From contig NZ_CP194857.1 of the NCBI RefSeq assembly GCF_051020515.1, forward strand, positions 3,286,001 to 3,350,000: 64,000 bases of DNA, in the 5' to 3' direction. This DNA is from CALKWS01 sp051020515 (GTDB lineage: Bacteria; Actinomycetota; Actinomycetes; Actinomycetales; Beutenbergiaceae). Positions 1 to 14,282 of the stretch are shown here, piece after piece. The translations under genes and the position numbers were made by a program. Each line of letters begins with the position of its first letter. The first letter of the stretch is position 1. The notes beneath the pieces are model-generated. The model was given only the letters and a program-made list of their open reading frames with translations, ran no database searches and had not been told where the DNA came from.

Positions 1-591
1 GTCGGGGTCGGCATCGGGACCGTCTGGGCGTGGCGGACCGGGCAGGCCGAGGACTTCTTCGTATGGGGGCTGTACGTCAACGCGATCGGCGTCCTGGTGT
101 CGCTGGGCTCTATCCTTGCGCGGCGCCCACTGGTGGGAGTGCTCGTCGGTGCGTTGATGCCCGGTTTCGGGCAATGGCGCCAGGACCGTGCCGCGGTTCG
201 GATCCTGAGTTGGGCCACGGCGCTGTGGGTGCTCTTGTTCGGGCTGCGACTGGGGGTGCAGTTGCCGCTCTACCTCAATGCTCAGGTTGGCTGGTTGGGG
301 ACCGCCCGGCTGGTGATGGGGGTGCCGCTGTGGGCGGTGGTGCTGTATCTGACCTGGTTGCTGGTGCATCCGCTGATCAAGGCCTCGAGGCAGGCACAGG
401 AGGAGGCCATCGTCGACGCCCCCGAGGCTGACAGCACCGTTGACGGCCCGGCCACCACTGACGCCGTGGCCGGGCCCGATCGCGCGCCGAACCCGGACGG
501 CGCGGCCGGCCCGGATGGTGCGGCCGGCCCGGATGGTGCGGCCGGCCCGGACGGTGGCCCGAGCACGGACGGCGCCCGCCCCCGGCGCTAG
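1..591 (+). CDS. DUF3159 family membrane protein (5' end outside window)
   Basis: The frame is open from base 1, so the gene begins before the window. The visible part has about four hydrophobic segments (around 60-120, 125-160, 205-275 and 305-370), then a hydrophilic Ala/Pro/Asp/Gly-rich tail. The family is an actinobacterial membrane protein of unknown function, usually found just upstream of the TRAM-domain RNA methyltransferase, as here. The C-terminal tail contains a GAAGPD hexapeptide repeat. Family assignment rests on the membrane pattern, the motif PGFGQW and the neighbour; function is unknown. Confidence 0.7.
   Translation, partial: VGVGIGTVWAWRTGQAEDFFVWGLYVNAIGVLVSLGSILARRPLVGVLVGALMPGFGQWRQDRAAVRILSWATALWVLLFGLRLGVQLPLYLNAQVGWLGTARLVMGVPLWAVVLYLTWLLVHPLIKASRQAQEEAIVDAPEADSTVDGPATTDAVAGPDRAPNPDGAAGPDGAAGPDGAAGPDGGPSTDGARPRR
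499..552 (+). repeat. three tandem 18-bp coding repeats (GAAGPD)
   Basis: Units start at 499, 517 and 535 and read GGYGCGGCCGGCCCGGAY. They encode Gly-Ala-Ala-Gly-Pro-Asp three times in the cytoplasmic tail of the DUF3159 protein. Near-identity at the DNA level suggests recent slippage expansion; the copy number may vary between strains. Confidence 0.85.
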
Positions 592-669
592 CCCTGCGTT
601 CGAGGGTCAGGACCGGGGTCGAGGGCCAGTACGCTCGAACGTCACTCACACCCGCGAAGGCGAGCACCA

Positions 670-1946
670 ATGCCCGATCAGTTGCTGGACCTGACCATCG
701 GCCCGCCGGCCCACGGCGGCCACTGCGTGGCGCGCCACGACGGGCGGGTGGTGTTCGTGCGGCACACACTGCCCGGCGAGCGGGTCCGGGCCAGGGTCAC
801 CGACGCCACCAGCCGCTACTGGCGCGCTGATGCGATCGAGGTTCTGGAGCCCTCGCCGGACCGGGTCCCCAGCGTCTGGCCCGAGGCCGGGCCCGGTGGC
901 GTGGGTGGCGGGGAACTGGCTCACGTTGCCCTCCCGGCCCAGCGCGCCTGGAAACGGGACGTGATCACCGACGCGCTGCGTCGCATCGGGCATATCGGCC
1001 CCGACCACCCCGCGGTGGCGCCGCTGCAGGTCGAGTACGTGCCGCTGCCCGAGGGGCCGAGCCCGGTACCGGGCACCGGGTACCGCACCCGGGTCACGTT
1101 GATAGCCGACGGCGAGGGCCGGGCCGGCATGCACGGTCACCGCAGCGATGCGGTGCTCGGGGTGGGCTCCCTGCCGCTGGCCCACGCGCGGATCCATGAG
1201 CTGGACCTGCTCGGGCGCACCTGGCCGGCCGGCGCGCGGATCCAGGCGGTCGCACCTTCCGCCGGGGCCCCGGTGGTTCTCGTGGACGGCCGTCCGAGCG
1301 AGGCCACACATCACGCGGACGGCGTGCCGCCGGGAACACGGACAGACCCGCCCGGGTTCGTGAGGTGGTCCGGACCGGCGAGCAGACCTACACCTACCGG
1401 GTCAGTGCCGATGGCTTCTGGCAGGCCCATGCCGGAGCCCCGGCGGCGTTAGTGGCCGAAGTGCTCCGGGCGGCAGAACTCCGGCCGGGCCAGCGCGTCC
1501 TGGAACTGTACTCCGGCTCGGGTCTATTCACCGCGCCACTGGCCGCGGCCGTGGGTGCGCAGGGGCGGGTAGACGCCGTCGAGGGCGCTTCCGGGGCGGT
1601 GCGCGATGCCCGCCGAAACGCCCACGGACTGGACCAGATCCATCTCCACGATGCCGACGTGCGCAGATTCGTCACCGGCCACGCCCAGGCGGGTGGCGAC
1701 GACGGGAGAGCCGACGTCGTCGTCCTGGATCCGCCGCGTTCCGGAGCCGGGGAAGCGGTGATGCGCGCTCTTGTGGCGACCGGCCCGGAACGGGTGGTGT
1801 ACGTGGCCTGCGATCCGGCCGCGCTCGCCCGGGATGCTGCCGCGGCCAGGAACGTCGGGTATGAACTGGCGAGCCTGACCGCGTTCGACCTGTACAGCCA
1901 CACCCATCACGTGGAGTGCGTGGCCGTGCTGGCCCCCGGCGTGTGA
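670..1946 (+). CDS. TRAM-domain class I SAM-dependent RNA methyltransferase (TrmA/RumA type), one indel
   Basis: Likely transfers a methyl group from SAM to C5 of a uridine in rRNA or tRNA. An N-terminal TRAM domain (residues 1-60) is followed by the methyltransferase fold with the glycine loop LELYSGSGLF, the motif VLDPPRSGAG and the catalytic-Cys motif VYVACDPAALARD. The cysteines that hold a 4Fe-4S cluster in RumA are absent: the corresponding region reads PGGVGGGELAHV, as in many actinobacterial members. ATG at 670 follows a purine-rich stretch (gcgaaggcgagc). Reading frame 1 changes to frame 3 near 1350 (cagacccgcccgggttcg), as if one base were missing. Downstream of DUF3159, as is usual. 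The exact modified base is unknown. Confidence 0.85.
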
Positions 1947-1970
1947 GTGGCGCATCCGCCGGCACCCCGG

Positions 1971-1994
1971 TAGGATTATCTCGACATCAAGATA
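1971..1994 (+). promoter_or_regulatory. acnA promoter -10 with overlapping palindromic operator
   Basis: TAGGAT at 1971-1976 resembles a -10 box. Immediately after it, 1977-1994 reads TATCTCGACATCAAGATA, an inverted repeat with arms TATCTYGA/TCRAGATA around two bases. Its position at the start of transcription suggests a dimeric repressor site controlling aconitase. I do not identify the regulator. Confidence 0.55.
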
Positions 1995-2069
1995 AATATC
2001 GGACGCTCGTGTCCCGGAAGTGCCAGGATGGTGCCAGGGACATCCACGCCGTCGACGCAAGGAGCCACC

Positions 2070-4915
<2,846 letters not shown>

Positions 4916-4941
4916 ACCGACACAGCGCGCTCCGAACCATT

Positions 4942-4977
4942 CCGACCCGCAGCCGGACACACCCGGCTGCGGGTCGG
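4942..4977. terminator. bidirectional hairpin terminator between acnA and guaB1
   Basis: A perfect 15-bp inverted repeat (arms CCGACCCGCAGCCGG and CCGGCTGCGGGTCGG) surrounds a 6-nt loop, ACACAC. It sits between two convergent genes, with no T tract on either side, as is common in high-GC actinobacteria. Confidence 0.75.
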
Positions 4978-4985
4978 CCCGTCTA

Positions 4986-6593
<1,608 letters not shown>

Positions 6594-6684
6594 TTAGTAT
6601 GAAGCGCGCGCACCGACGCGTGCCACTACCCTGCGGACCAACGACACCCCAGTCGGCGTCGCTGGGGTAGGGAAGGAGAAACGA

Positions 6685-8616
6685 GTGGGTGAACTTCAAC
6701 GCATCACCTCCCCGTCGTCCCTGCGAGGTCTGAGTCCACGGCGGCTGCGCGCCCTCGCCGCGGAGATCCGCACCTTCCTGGTCACCGAGGTGTCCAAGAC
6801 CGGAGGGCATCTGGGTCCGAATCTGGGCGTGGTGGAGTTGACCATCGCGCTGCACCGGGTCTTCGAGTCGCCCCGGGACCGGATCGTCTTCGACACCGGC
6901 CACCAGGCCTATGTGCACAAGCTGCTCACCGGCCGCACCGATTTCTCCGCGCTGCGTAAACGCGGCGGGTTGTCCGGCTACCCCGCGCGGGCGGAGTCCG
7001 ACCACGACGTGGTGGAGAACTCCCACGCCTCCACCGCGATCTCCTGGGCTGACGGCATCGCCAAGGGCAACGTCATCGCCGGGCGCACCGACCGCCACGT
7101 GGTCGCCGTGATCGGTGACGGTGCGCTGACCGGCGGGATGGCGTGGGAGGCCTTGAACACCATCGCCGACGGCCCGGACCGACCGCTGGTGATCGTTGTC
7201 AATGACAACGGGCGCTCCTACTCACCCACGATCGGGGGACTGTCCCGGCACCTGGACGCCATGCGCGTCGACCCCAACTACGAACGCATCCTGGGCTGGG
7301 GGAAGCGCACCCTGAACCGTGGCGGTGCACCCGGACGGTTGACCTACGACGCCCTGCACGGCATGAAGAAGGGCATCAAGGACGTGCTGCGGCCCTCGGG
7401 CTGGTTCGAGGGTCTGGGGATCAAGTACCTCGGCCCGGTGGACGGGCACGACGTGCACGCGCTGGAGCGCGCACTGCGCGCGGCAAAGGACTTCGGTGCG
7501 CCCGTCATCGTGCACACCATCACCCAGAAGGGCCGTGGTTATGCCCCGGCCGAGACCGATGCTGCCGACCGTTTCCACGCCGTCGGGGTAATCCACCCCG
7601 AGACCGGGCTACCGGTGCAGGCCTCCCGGTTCGGGTGGACCAAGGTGTTCGCCGATGAGATCTGCAGGATCGCGCGGGTGCGCTCCGACGTCGTCGGGAT
7701 CACCGCGGCCATGCTGGGCCCGGTGGGCCTGGCGCCGATGGCCGAGGAGTTCCCGGACCGGGTTTTCGACGTCGGCATCGCCGAACAACATGCCGTGACC
7801 TCCGCCGCCGGGCTGGCGTTCGCCGGGATGCATCCGGTGGTGGCGGTCTACGCCACCTTCCTCAACCGTGCGTTCGACCAGGTGCTGATGGACGTCGCCC
7901 TGCACAAGGCCGGGGTGACCTTCATGCTGGACCGCGCCGGATTGACCGGAGACGACGGCGCCAGCCACAACGGTATGTGGGACATGGCACTGCTGCGCAG
8001 TGTGCCCGGCTTGCGCCTGGCCGCCCCGCGCGATGAGGACACTCTGCGGCGTGCGCTGCGTGAAGCCGTCGACGTGCGCGACGCCCCCACGGTGCTGCGT
8101 TACCCCAAGGGTGCCCTGCCCGAGGCGATCCCCGAGATCGGCAAGCAGGGCACGGTGGACGTGCTCGCCAGGACCGCCGGTGACGGCGGGGCCAGGGTGC
8201 TCGTGGCCGGATTCGGCGCTTTCGCACGCACCGCTATCGAGGTGTCGCAGCGGTTGGCAGACCAGGGGATCGGCGCCACCGTGGTGGACCCGAGGTGGGT
8301 GCTGCCGGTTCCCGATGACCTGGTGGAACTTGCCCGCGCCCACCACCTGGTCGTGACCATCGAGGACGGTCTGGTGAGCAACGGTCTCGGCTCGGCGATC
8401 CGGGACCGCCTGGCCGAGCGCGGGCTGCACATGCCGGTGCAGGCGCACGGGATTCCACTGCGGTTCCTGAGCCACGCCGCCCGGGCCGAATTGGTCGCGG
8501 ACCTGGGCCTGCGCGCCCAGGATGTCGCGTTGCAGGCGGCCTCGGTGGCAGTGGAACTGACCCACCAGGCAACGGTGGGGCGCGAACAGTTTCCGCGCAC
8601 CGCGGTGGATCGCTAG
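6685..8616 (+). CDS. dxs: 1-deoxy-D-xylulose-5-phosphate synthase
   Basis: Condenses pyruvate and glyceraldehyde-3-phosphate with thiamine diphosphate in the first step of the MEP isoprenoid pathway. Intact, 643 residues, normal length. GTG at 6685 is preceded by AAGGAG. Motifs in order: [14 protein letters not shown], the ThDP/Mg site [15 protein letters not shown], and the transketolase-type catalytic region [20 protein letters not shown]. Divergent from guaB1 with a 109-bp promoter region between them. Confidence 0.97.
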   Translation: MGELQRITSPSSLRGLSPRRLRALAAEIRTFLVTEVSKTGGHLGPNLGVVELTIALHRVFESPRDRIVFDTGHQAYVHKLLTGRTDFSALRKRGGLSGYPARAESDHDVVENSHASTAISWADGIAKGNVIAGRTDRHVVAVIGDGALTGGMAWEALNTIADGPDRPLVIVVNDNGRSYSPTIGGLSRHLDAMRVDPNYERILGWGKRTLNRGGAPGRLTYDALHGMKKGIKDVLRPSGWFEGLGIKYLGPVDGHDVHALERALRAAKDFGAPVIVHTITQKGRGYAPAETDAADRFHAVGVIHPETGLPVQASRFGWTKVFADEICRIARVRSDVVGITAAMLGPVGLAPMAEEFPDRVFDVGIAEQHAVTSAAGLAFAGMHPVVAVYATFLNRAFDQVLMDVALHKAGVTFMLDRAGLTGDDGASHNGMWDMALLRSVPGLRLAAPRDEDTLRRALREAVDVRDAPTVLRYPKGALPEAIPEIGKQGTVDVLARTAGDGGARVLVAGFGAFARTAIEVSQRLADQGIGATVVDPRWVLPVPDDLVELARAHHLVVTIEDGLVSNGLGSAIRDRLAERGLHMPVQAHGIPLRFLSHAARAELVADLGLRAQDVALQAASVAVELTHQATVGREQFPRTAVDR

Positions 8617-8661
8617 GCTCGGGAAGATCCTTCACACCTCGATCGAACCTCTAGGGCGGGT

Positions 8662-9638
8662 ATGCGCAACATCGTGGTCTTCAGCGGCAGCGCTCATCCG
8701 GGGTTGGCCGGCCAGATCTGCGCACACCTGGGTGTGGAGGTGGCACCCTCACGCGTCAAACGATTCAGCAACGACTGCCTGGAAGCCCGACTGGGGGAGA
8801 ACTGCCGCCGCGCGATGTCTACATCATCCAACCCCTGGTGCCGCCCACCCAGGAGCACCTGATGGAACTGTTGCTGATGATCGACGCCGCCCGCGGCGCC
8901 TCGGCCGCGCAGATCACCGCGGTCATGCCGCACTTCGCCTACGCCCGCTCGGACAAGAAGGACGCCTCCCGGATCTCCCTGGGTGGGCGCCTGGTGGCGG
9001 ACCTGCTCACCACCGCCGGCGCGAACCGGGTGCTGACGATGACCCTGCACGCACCCCAGGTGCACGGGTTCTTCTCCGTTCCGGTGGACCACCTCACCGC
9101 GCTGGGGGTACTGGCCGAGCACTTCCGGGATCGGATCAATCCCGAGGAGACGGTGGTGGTCTCACCGGACCTGGGCAACGCGAAGTCCGCCACTGTGTTC
9201 GCCCGGTTGCTCGGGGTGCCGGTGGCGGCCGGCAGTAAGCAGCGCCTGACCGATGACCGGGTGGTGATCGACGCCATCGTGGGAGATGTGGCCGGCAAGC
9301 GAGCCATCGTGCTCGACGACGAGATCGCCACCGGGGGCTCGATCGTCGAACTGCTCGAGCGGCTGCGGGAGGAGGGATGCGTCGAGGCCGCGGTGGCGTG
9401 CACGCACGGGCTGTTCACCGGCCGGGCTGTGCCGCGGCTGAGCCAGCATCCGATGATCTCCGAGGTGGTCACCACTGATACCGTTCCGGCGCCGGAGGGG
9501 TGGCCGGGGTTACGGGTGCGCTCGATCTCGGGACTGTTCGCCGAGGCGATCCATCGCATCCACCTGGGTGAGTCCGTCTCCAGCCTCTTTGACGGCGTGG
9601 ACCCCGCCTACGCCCCGCCCCAGCCCGGTCTTTTCTGA
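8662..9638 (+). CDS. ribose-phosphate pyrophosphokinase paralogue, one indel
   Basis: Family makes PRPP from ribose-5-phosphate and ATP. About 325 residues. It has the N-terminal FSGSAHPGLAGQI, the binding loop HFAYARSDKKD, HAPQVHGFF, SPDLGNAKSA and the PRPP-binding motif AIVLDDEIATGGS. Start ATG 8662. The frame changes near 8812: after LGENCR the text gccgccgcgcgatg lacks one base before DVYIIQPLVPPTQEH. The sequence diverges from the housekeeping Prs; actinobacteria often carry a second such gene, so I give no symbol. Confidence 0.85.
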
Positions 9639-9660
9639 CTTTCGCCGCTCCGGGCTGGGG
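9618..9660. terminator. hairpin between convergent prs paralogue and fadB
   Basis: An 11-bp perfect inverted repeat (CCCCAGCCCGG / CCGGGCTGGGG) with a 21-nt loop that includes tcttttct. It overlaps the last codons of the upstream gene and lies just before the fadB stop. Likely bidirectional. Confidence 0.65.
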
Positions 9661-9672
9661 AGGTGCCCGGGG

Positions 9673-11706
9673 TCAGGCCGTGCGCGCCAGGTAGGGGGTG
9701 ATGCCGCCCAGGTGGAACGGCCAGCCGGCGCCCATGATCATGCCCAGGTCGATGTCCTCCCTGTCTCCCACGACGCCCTCGGCGAGCATCAGGTCCACCT
9801 CCTGGGCCAGCGCGTCGCGCACCCGGTTGAGCAACTCGGTCTCACTCTGCGCGCCGGCCTGCTCGGCGCGGGAGCCGAAGTAGGAGCCGATCTGCATGTT
9901 CACCGGGGAACCGGCGCCGGGCCGGCCCTCGAACTCCACGAAGCGAGCGCGGTCCTCCACGATCCGGCGCAGGCCGGGCGAGGTGGGGTACCGGTCGCCC
10001 AGCTGCTCCCGCAGCGTGTCCAGCACGTGTTCGGCCACCGCCGGACCCACGAGCTGCAACAGTTGGAAGGGTCCCATCGGCAGCCCGAGGGGACGCAGCG
10101 CCGCATCGGCCACCTGCACGCCGGTACCGTCCTCCAGTGAGCCGAGGACTTCACCGAGCAACCGCACCAGCAACCGGTTGACCACGAACCCGGGGGCGTC
10201 GGCCACCGCGATCGCCGTCTTGCGGCACTCCTTGGCAACCGCGAACGCGGTCGCGTAGGCGGCGTCATCGGTCTGCTCCGCACGCACGACCTCCACCAGC
10301 GGCATCTGCGCGACCGGGTTGAAGAAGTGCAGGCCCACCACCCGCTCCGGATGGTTCAGGCCGGCGGCCATCGCCGTCACCGACAGCGCGGAGGTGTTCG
10401 TCGCCAGGATCGTTTCGGGGGCGATGACCTGCTCGAGTTCGGCGAACACCGTCTTCTTCACCTGCAACTCCTCGAAGACCGCCTCGATCACCAGGTCCTT
10501 CCCGGCCAGGTCGGCCAGGTCGGTGGTGACGGTGACCGCCGAGCGCAGCCGGTTGGCCTCATCGGCGCCGATACGTCCGGACTCGGCGAGTTTGTCAACC
10601 TCGGCGTGCACGAACGACAGGCCCCGCTGAGCACGCTCGTCGTCCAGGTCCCGCATGACCACCGGCACCTTCATCCGTCGGGCGAACAACAGCGCCAACT
10701 GGCTGGCCATCAACCCGGCACCGGCGAGTCCGACCGAACGCACCGGGCGGGCCAGTGCGGAATCGGGTGCACCGGCAGGTTTCTTCGCCCGTCCGGTGGT
10801 CAGCCCGAAGGCGTACACCCCGGCGGAGAACTCCGGCGACAGGATGAGTTCGGCTAGTGCGTCGTTCTCGGCTTCATAGGAGACCTCCCGGTCACCCCGG
10901 GACGCCACCTCGAGCAGGTCCAGGGCCCGATAGGGGGCCGGTGCGGCGCCGTGCAGACGCTGGTCCACTTTGGCCCTGGCGCCCTCGATCACCTGCTGCC
11001 ACACCTGCGGGTCCACCGGGTCGGGCCGGTTCACCTGTACCTCCTCGCGCAGGATCGCCGCGCTCCAGCGCAGGGACTGGGCCAGGAAGTCCGCCGAGTC
11101 CAGCACCGCATCAGCCAGCCCCATCTGCACCGCCTGGGTGGCATCGAGCTGACGGTTGTTGCGAAGCGGGTTCTCGATGATCACCTTCACCGCGTTCTCG
11201 ATCCCCACCAGGTGCGGCACCAGGAACGTGCCACCCCATCCGGGGATCAGGCCCAGGAAGGTCTCCGGGAGCCCGATGTTGCGCACCGGCGCGGCCACCG
11301 TGCGGTAGGTGGCGTGCAGCGCCAGTTCCAGCCCGCCACCCAGGGCGGCGCCACCGATGTAGGCGAACGTGGGCACCGGCATGTCGGTGAGCAGGGCGTA
11401 CACCTCGTGCCCGGTCTCGGCGATACCGCGCGCATCGGCCTCGGTGGTGATGGCGGCGGCGCCGTGCAGGTCGGCACCCGCGGCGAAGTGGAACATCTTG
11501 CCGGTCACCGCAGCCGCCACGATCTCGCCCGCACGGGCCCGGGCGGTGATGCCCTCCAGCGCGGTGCGCAGTTCGGCCATCCCGCCGGGCCCGAGCGTGT
11601 TCGGCTTGGTGGGACCGGCCTGGTTGTCCAGGGTGACCAGGGCCAGGGTGCCCACACCCTCCAGTTCGATGTCGCGCACCAGGGCGCGGGTGATGCGTTC
11701 GCTCAT
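9673..11706 (-). CDS. fadB: fatty acid oxidation protein: enoyl-CoA hydratase / 3-hydroxyacyl-CoA dehydrogenase
   Basis: Bifunctional beta-oxidation subunit of 677 residues, intact. The N-terminal crotonase domain has FAYIGGAALGGGLELAL and LPETFLGLIPGWGG, where the oxyanion-hole and catalytic Glu residues lie. The NAD-binding domain starts at GLAGAGLMASQLALLFARR, and the C-terminal domain contains GLHFFNPVAQMPLVEVV. ATG at 11706 with GAGGAG upstream. The start overlaps the fadA stop by four bases, so the two are translationally coupled and form the trifunctional complex with thiolase. Confidence 0.95.
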   Translation of the reverse strand: MSERITRALVRDIELEGVGTLALVTLDNQAGPTKPNTLGPGGMAELRTALEGITARARAGEIVAAAVTGKMFHFAAGADLHGAAAITTEADARGIAETGHEVYALLTDMPVPTFAYIGGAALGGGLELALHATYRTVAAPVRNIGLPETFLGLIPGWGGTFLVPHLVGIENAVKVIIENPLRNNRQLDATQAVQMGLADAVLDSADFLAQSLRWSAAILREEVQVNRPDPVDPQVWQQVIEGARAKVDQRLHGAAPAPYRALDLLEVASRGDREVSYEAENDALAELILSPEFSAGVYAFGLTTGRAKKPAGAPDSALARPVRSVGLAGAGLMASQLALLFARRMKVPVVMRDLDDERAQRGLSFVHAEVDKLAESGRIGADEANRLRSAVTVTTDLADLAGKDLVIEAVFEELQVKKTVFAELEQVIAPETILATNTSALSVTAMAAGLNHPERVVGLHFFNPVAQMPLVEVVRAEQTDDAAYATAFAVAKECRKTAIAVADAPGFVVNRLLVRLLGEVLGSLEDGTGVQVADAALRPLGLPMGPFQLLQLVGPAVAEHVLDTLREQLGDRYPTSPGLRRIVEDRARFVEFEGRPGAGSPVNMQIGSYFGSRAEQAGAQSETELLNRVRDALAQEVDLMLAEGVVGDREDIDLGMIMGAGWPFHLGGITPYLARTA

Positions 11707-12908
11707 CGGCTCTCCTCGATGTGGTGGGGGTTCTCCCAGATCACGGTGCCGCCCTGGCCGAGACCGACACACATGGTGGTGATGCCGTAGCGCACCTCGG
11801 GGCGGGTTTCGAAGGCCCGGGCCAGCTGGGCCATCAGGCGCACTCCGGAAGCCGCCAACGGGTGACCCACGGCGATCGCACCGCCGTAAGGGTTCACGCG
11901 GGGGTCGTCGTCGTCGATCCCGAAGGCATCCAGGAAGGCCAGCACCTGCACGGCGAACGCCTCGTTGATCTCGAACAGGCCGATGTCCTCGATGCTCAGC
12001 CCGGCCAGTTCGAGGGCACGCTGCGTCGCGGGCACCGGGCCCACTCCCATCACCTCCGGGGCAACGCCGGCATAGGCGTAGGAGACCATCCGCATCCGTG
12101 GCGCCAGGCCCAGTTCGGCTGCGGTGTCAGCGGCCATCAGCACCGCCCCGGTGGCGCCATCGGTCAACGGGGAGGAGGTGGCCGCCGTCACGCGTCCGCC
12201 GGGACGGAACGGGGTGCGCAGGTCTGCCATTGCGGCCACGGTGGTGCCCGGGCGCGGGGGTTCGTCCGCAGTGGCCAGACCCCACCCGCGTTCGGGGTCG
12301 GGAATCCCGATCGGCACCAGATCGGCCCCGATGTGCCCGTCGGCGAGCGCCTGGGCGTACTTGGCCTGGGAGGCGGCGCCGTAGGCGTCGGCACGCTCCC
12401 TGGTCAGTTCGGGGTAGCGGTCGTGCAGGTTCTCGGCGGTGGCACCCATCACCAGGGCGTCGGAGGAGACCAGTCGCTCGGTCATGAAGCGCGGATTCGG
12501 GTCCGCGTCGCCGCCGAGGGGGTGGCGGCCCATGTGCTCCACCCCACCGGCCAGGGCCGCATCGATCGCCCCCACGGCGATCGAGGCCGCCACCTGGGTG
12601 ACCGCGGTCATCGCCCCGGCACACATCCGGTCGATCGCGTACCCGGGCACGTGCTGGGGCAGCCCGGCGAGCAAGCCTACGGTCCGGCCCAGGGTCAGGC
12701 CCTGGTCCCCGGACTGGGTGGTTGCGGCGAAGGCCACCTCCCCGAGACGCTCCGGCGGCAGCTCCGCGTTGCGGCGCAGTAGGTCCCGCACCACCGCCAC
12801 CGCGAGGTCATCGGCGCGGGTGTGGGCGTACAGGCCGTCCTCGCGGGCACGCCCGAACGGGGACCGCGCGGCATCGACCAGGACGACATCACGACCGTGC
12901 AACGTCAT
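11703..12908 (-). CDS. fadA: acetyl-CoA acyltransferase (thiolase)
   Basis: Cleaves 3-ketoacyl-CoA with CoA in the last step of beta-oxidation. 401 residues, intact. Conserved features are the nucleophilic Cys in DRMCAGAMTAV, EINEAFAVQ, the His in GHPLAASGVRL and the second Cys in TTMCVGLGQGG. ATG 12908 is preceded by a good GGAGG. First gene of the fadA-fadB operon, with a palindrome 26 bases upstream of the start. Confidence 0.95.
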   Translation of the reverse strand: MTLHGRDVVLVDAARSPFGRAREDGLYAHTRADDLAVAVVRDLLRRNAELPPERLGEVAFAATTQSGDQGLTLGRTVGLLAGLPQHVPGYAIDRMCAGAMTAVTQVAASIAVGAIDAALAGGVEHMGRHPLGGDADPNPRFMTERLVSSDALVMGATAENLHDRYPELTRERADAYGAASQAKYAQALADGHIGADLVPIGIPDPERGWGLATADEPPRPGTTVAAMADLRTPFRPGGRVTAATSSPLTDGATGAVLMAADTAAELGLAPRMRMVSYAYAGVAPEVMGVGPVPATQRALELAGLSIEDIGLFEINEAFAVQVLAFLDAFGIDDDDPRVNPYGGAIAVGHPLAASGVRLMAQLARAFETRPEVRYGITTMCVGLGQGGTVIWENPHHIEESR

Positions 12909-12933
12909 CGTCTACCTCCAAAGCGGGAGACTG

Positions 12934-12950
12934 TCAGTACTAGATACTGA
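12934..12950 (-). promoter_or_regulatory. palindromic operator upstream of fadA
   Basis: TCAGTA-CTAGA-TACTGA: perfect 6-bp arms around 5 bp. It lies 26 bp ahead of the fadA start in the short gap after rnd. Placement and symmetry suggest a TetR-type fatty-acid regulator site; the regulator gene is not in the window. Confidence 0.5.
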
Positions 12951-12983
12951 TGCGCACCTTATCTCACGACGGCGCGGTAGCGC

Positions 12984-14282
12984 TCAGGAGGCGTTCTCGC
13001 CTGCTGTTTCGGTGACCTTGCCCGCCGTTTCGGTGGCCTCGTCCGCGGTGTCAGCGACCTCGGGCACCCCGACCGGCGTTCCGGTGGCCAGCGCCTGGGT
13101 GAGGCGCTCGGTGACCTGCTCCACCTGCCAGCGTCGGGCACCCAGGTCGCGGAGTGCCTGGGCGACGAGTTCCTCGGTGGCCGACGACGGCGGTCGCCAG
13201 GCAATGCGGCGCTGGGTATCGGGGGAGAGCAGGTTCTCCTGCGGAAGTTCCAGTTCGTCCGCCAGGGCCCGGATCGTGGGCCGCACCGCATCGAGCCGGA
13301 CGGCGGCCTCGGGGTTGCGGTCCTTCCACGAGCGTGGCTGGGGCAGGGCGTCGGGGGAGTGCGGGGCCCGGTGCGCGGGAAGTTCGTTCTCGGGCAGTTC
13401 CAGAGCCGTCTCGATGGCGCCCGCCCAGGTGCGCAGCCGGCGGCGCGCACCACGGTTGGTGAACGGACGCAGTGCCAGAAGGTCATCGGTGTTCTTCGGC
13501 AGCGCCTGGGCGGCGGCGATGATCGCTCGGTCCGGCAGCACCCGGCCCGGCGCCAGGTCGGCCTGCGCGGCCGCGGCATCACGAGCGATCCACAACTCCC
13601 GGACCACCGCCAGACCGCGCCGGTCCCGGATCTGGTGGGTCCCGGAGGTGCGCCGCCAGGGGTCCACCCTCGGGGGAGGCGGGGGCGCGGTGCGGACGTA
13701 CTCGAACTCCTCCAGGGCCCACTCCAACTTGCCCGCCTCGTCCAACTGGCGGGACAGGATCTGGCGCAACTCGATGAGCACTTCCACGTCGAGAGCCGCG
13801 TAGCGCAACCAGTCGTGCGGAAGCGGACGGGTGGACCAGTCGGCTGCGGAATGCTCCTTGGCCATGGAAAGGCCGAGTTCGGCCTCCACCATGGTACCCA
13901 GGCCCACCCGGGCCCGTCCCAGCAGTCGGCCCGCCAGTTCGGTGTCGAAGAGCGAATCGGGGCGAAGGGCGACCTCGGCCAGGCTCGGCAGGTCCTGGTT
14001 CGCGGCGTGCAGCACCCACTCGGTACCGCCGAGGGCCCGTGACAACTCGCCCAGGTCGGGCACCCCGAGCGGGTCGATCAGGGCGGTGCCGGCGCCGGCC
14101 CGGCGCACCTGGACCAGATAGGCGCGCTGACCGTACCGGTACCCCGAAGCCCGCTCGGCATCGATGGCGACGGGTCCGGTTCCCTGCGCCAGACGCTTGA
14201 TGACCTCGCGCAACTGCGCGTCGGTGGCGACCACCTCGGGTACGCCGCCGGACGGCTCGGTGAGGGGCTGCGGCTGGTTCAT
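12984..14282 (-). CDS. rnd: ribonuclease D (HRDC domain)
   Basis: 3'-5' exoribonuclease of the DEDDy family acting in tRNA/RNA trimming. 432 residues. Exo motif I is VAIDAERASGYRYGQRAYLVQ, motif II HAANQDLPSLAEV, and motif III YAALDVEVLIELR. A C-terminal HRDC domain spans about residues 210-290, followed by a Thr/Glu/Ala-rich tail. Its start overlaps the stop of the DUF3000 gene by four bases (ATGA). Confidence 0.9.
   Translation of the reverse strand: MNQPQPLTEPSGGVPEVVATDAQLREVIKRLAQGTGPVAIDAERASGYRYGQRAYLVQVRRAGAGTALIDPLGVPDLGELSRALGGTEWVLHAANQDLPSLAEVALRPDSLFDTELAGRLLGRARVGLGTMVEAELGLSMAKEHSAADWSTRPLPHDWLRYAALDVEVLIELRQILSRQLDEAGKLEWALEEFEYVRTAPPPPPRVDPWRRTSGTHQIRDRRGLAVVRELWIARDAAAAQADLAPGRVLPDRAIIAAAQALPKNTDDLLALRPFTNRGARRRLRTWAGAIETALELPENELPAHRAPHSPDALPQPRSWKDRNPEAAVRLDAVRPTIRALADELELPQENLLSPDTQRRIAWRPPSSATEELVAQALRDLGARRWQVEQVTERLTQALATGTPVGVPEVADTADEATETAGKVTETAGENAS

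Noticed and set aside
499..552. Short regular repeats as a CRISPR array
   Set aside because: The units are contiguous with no spacers, are multiples of three and lie in frame inside a protein tail. No cas genes are present anywhere in the window.
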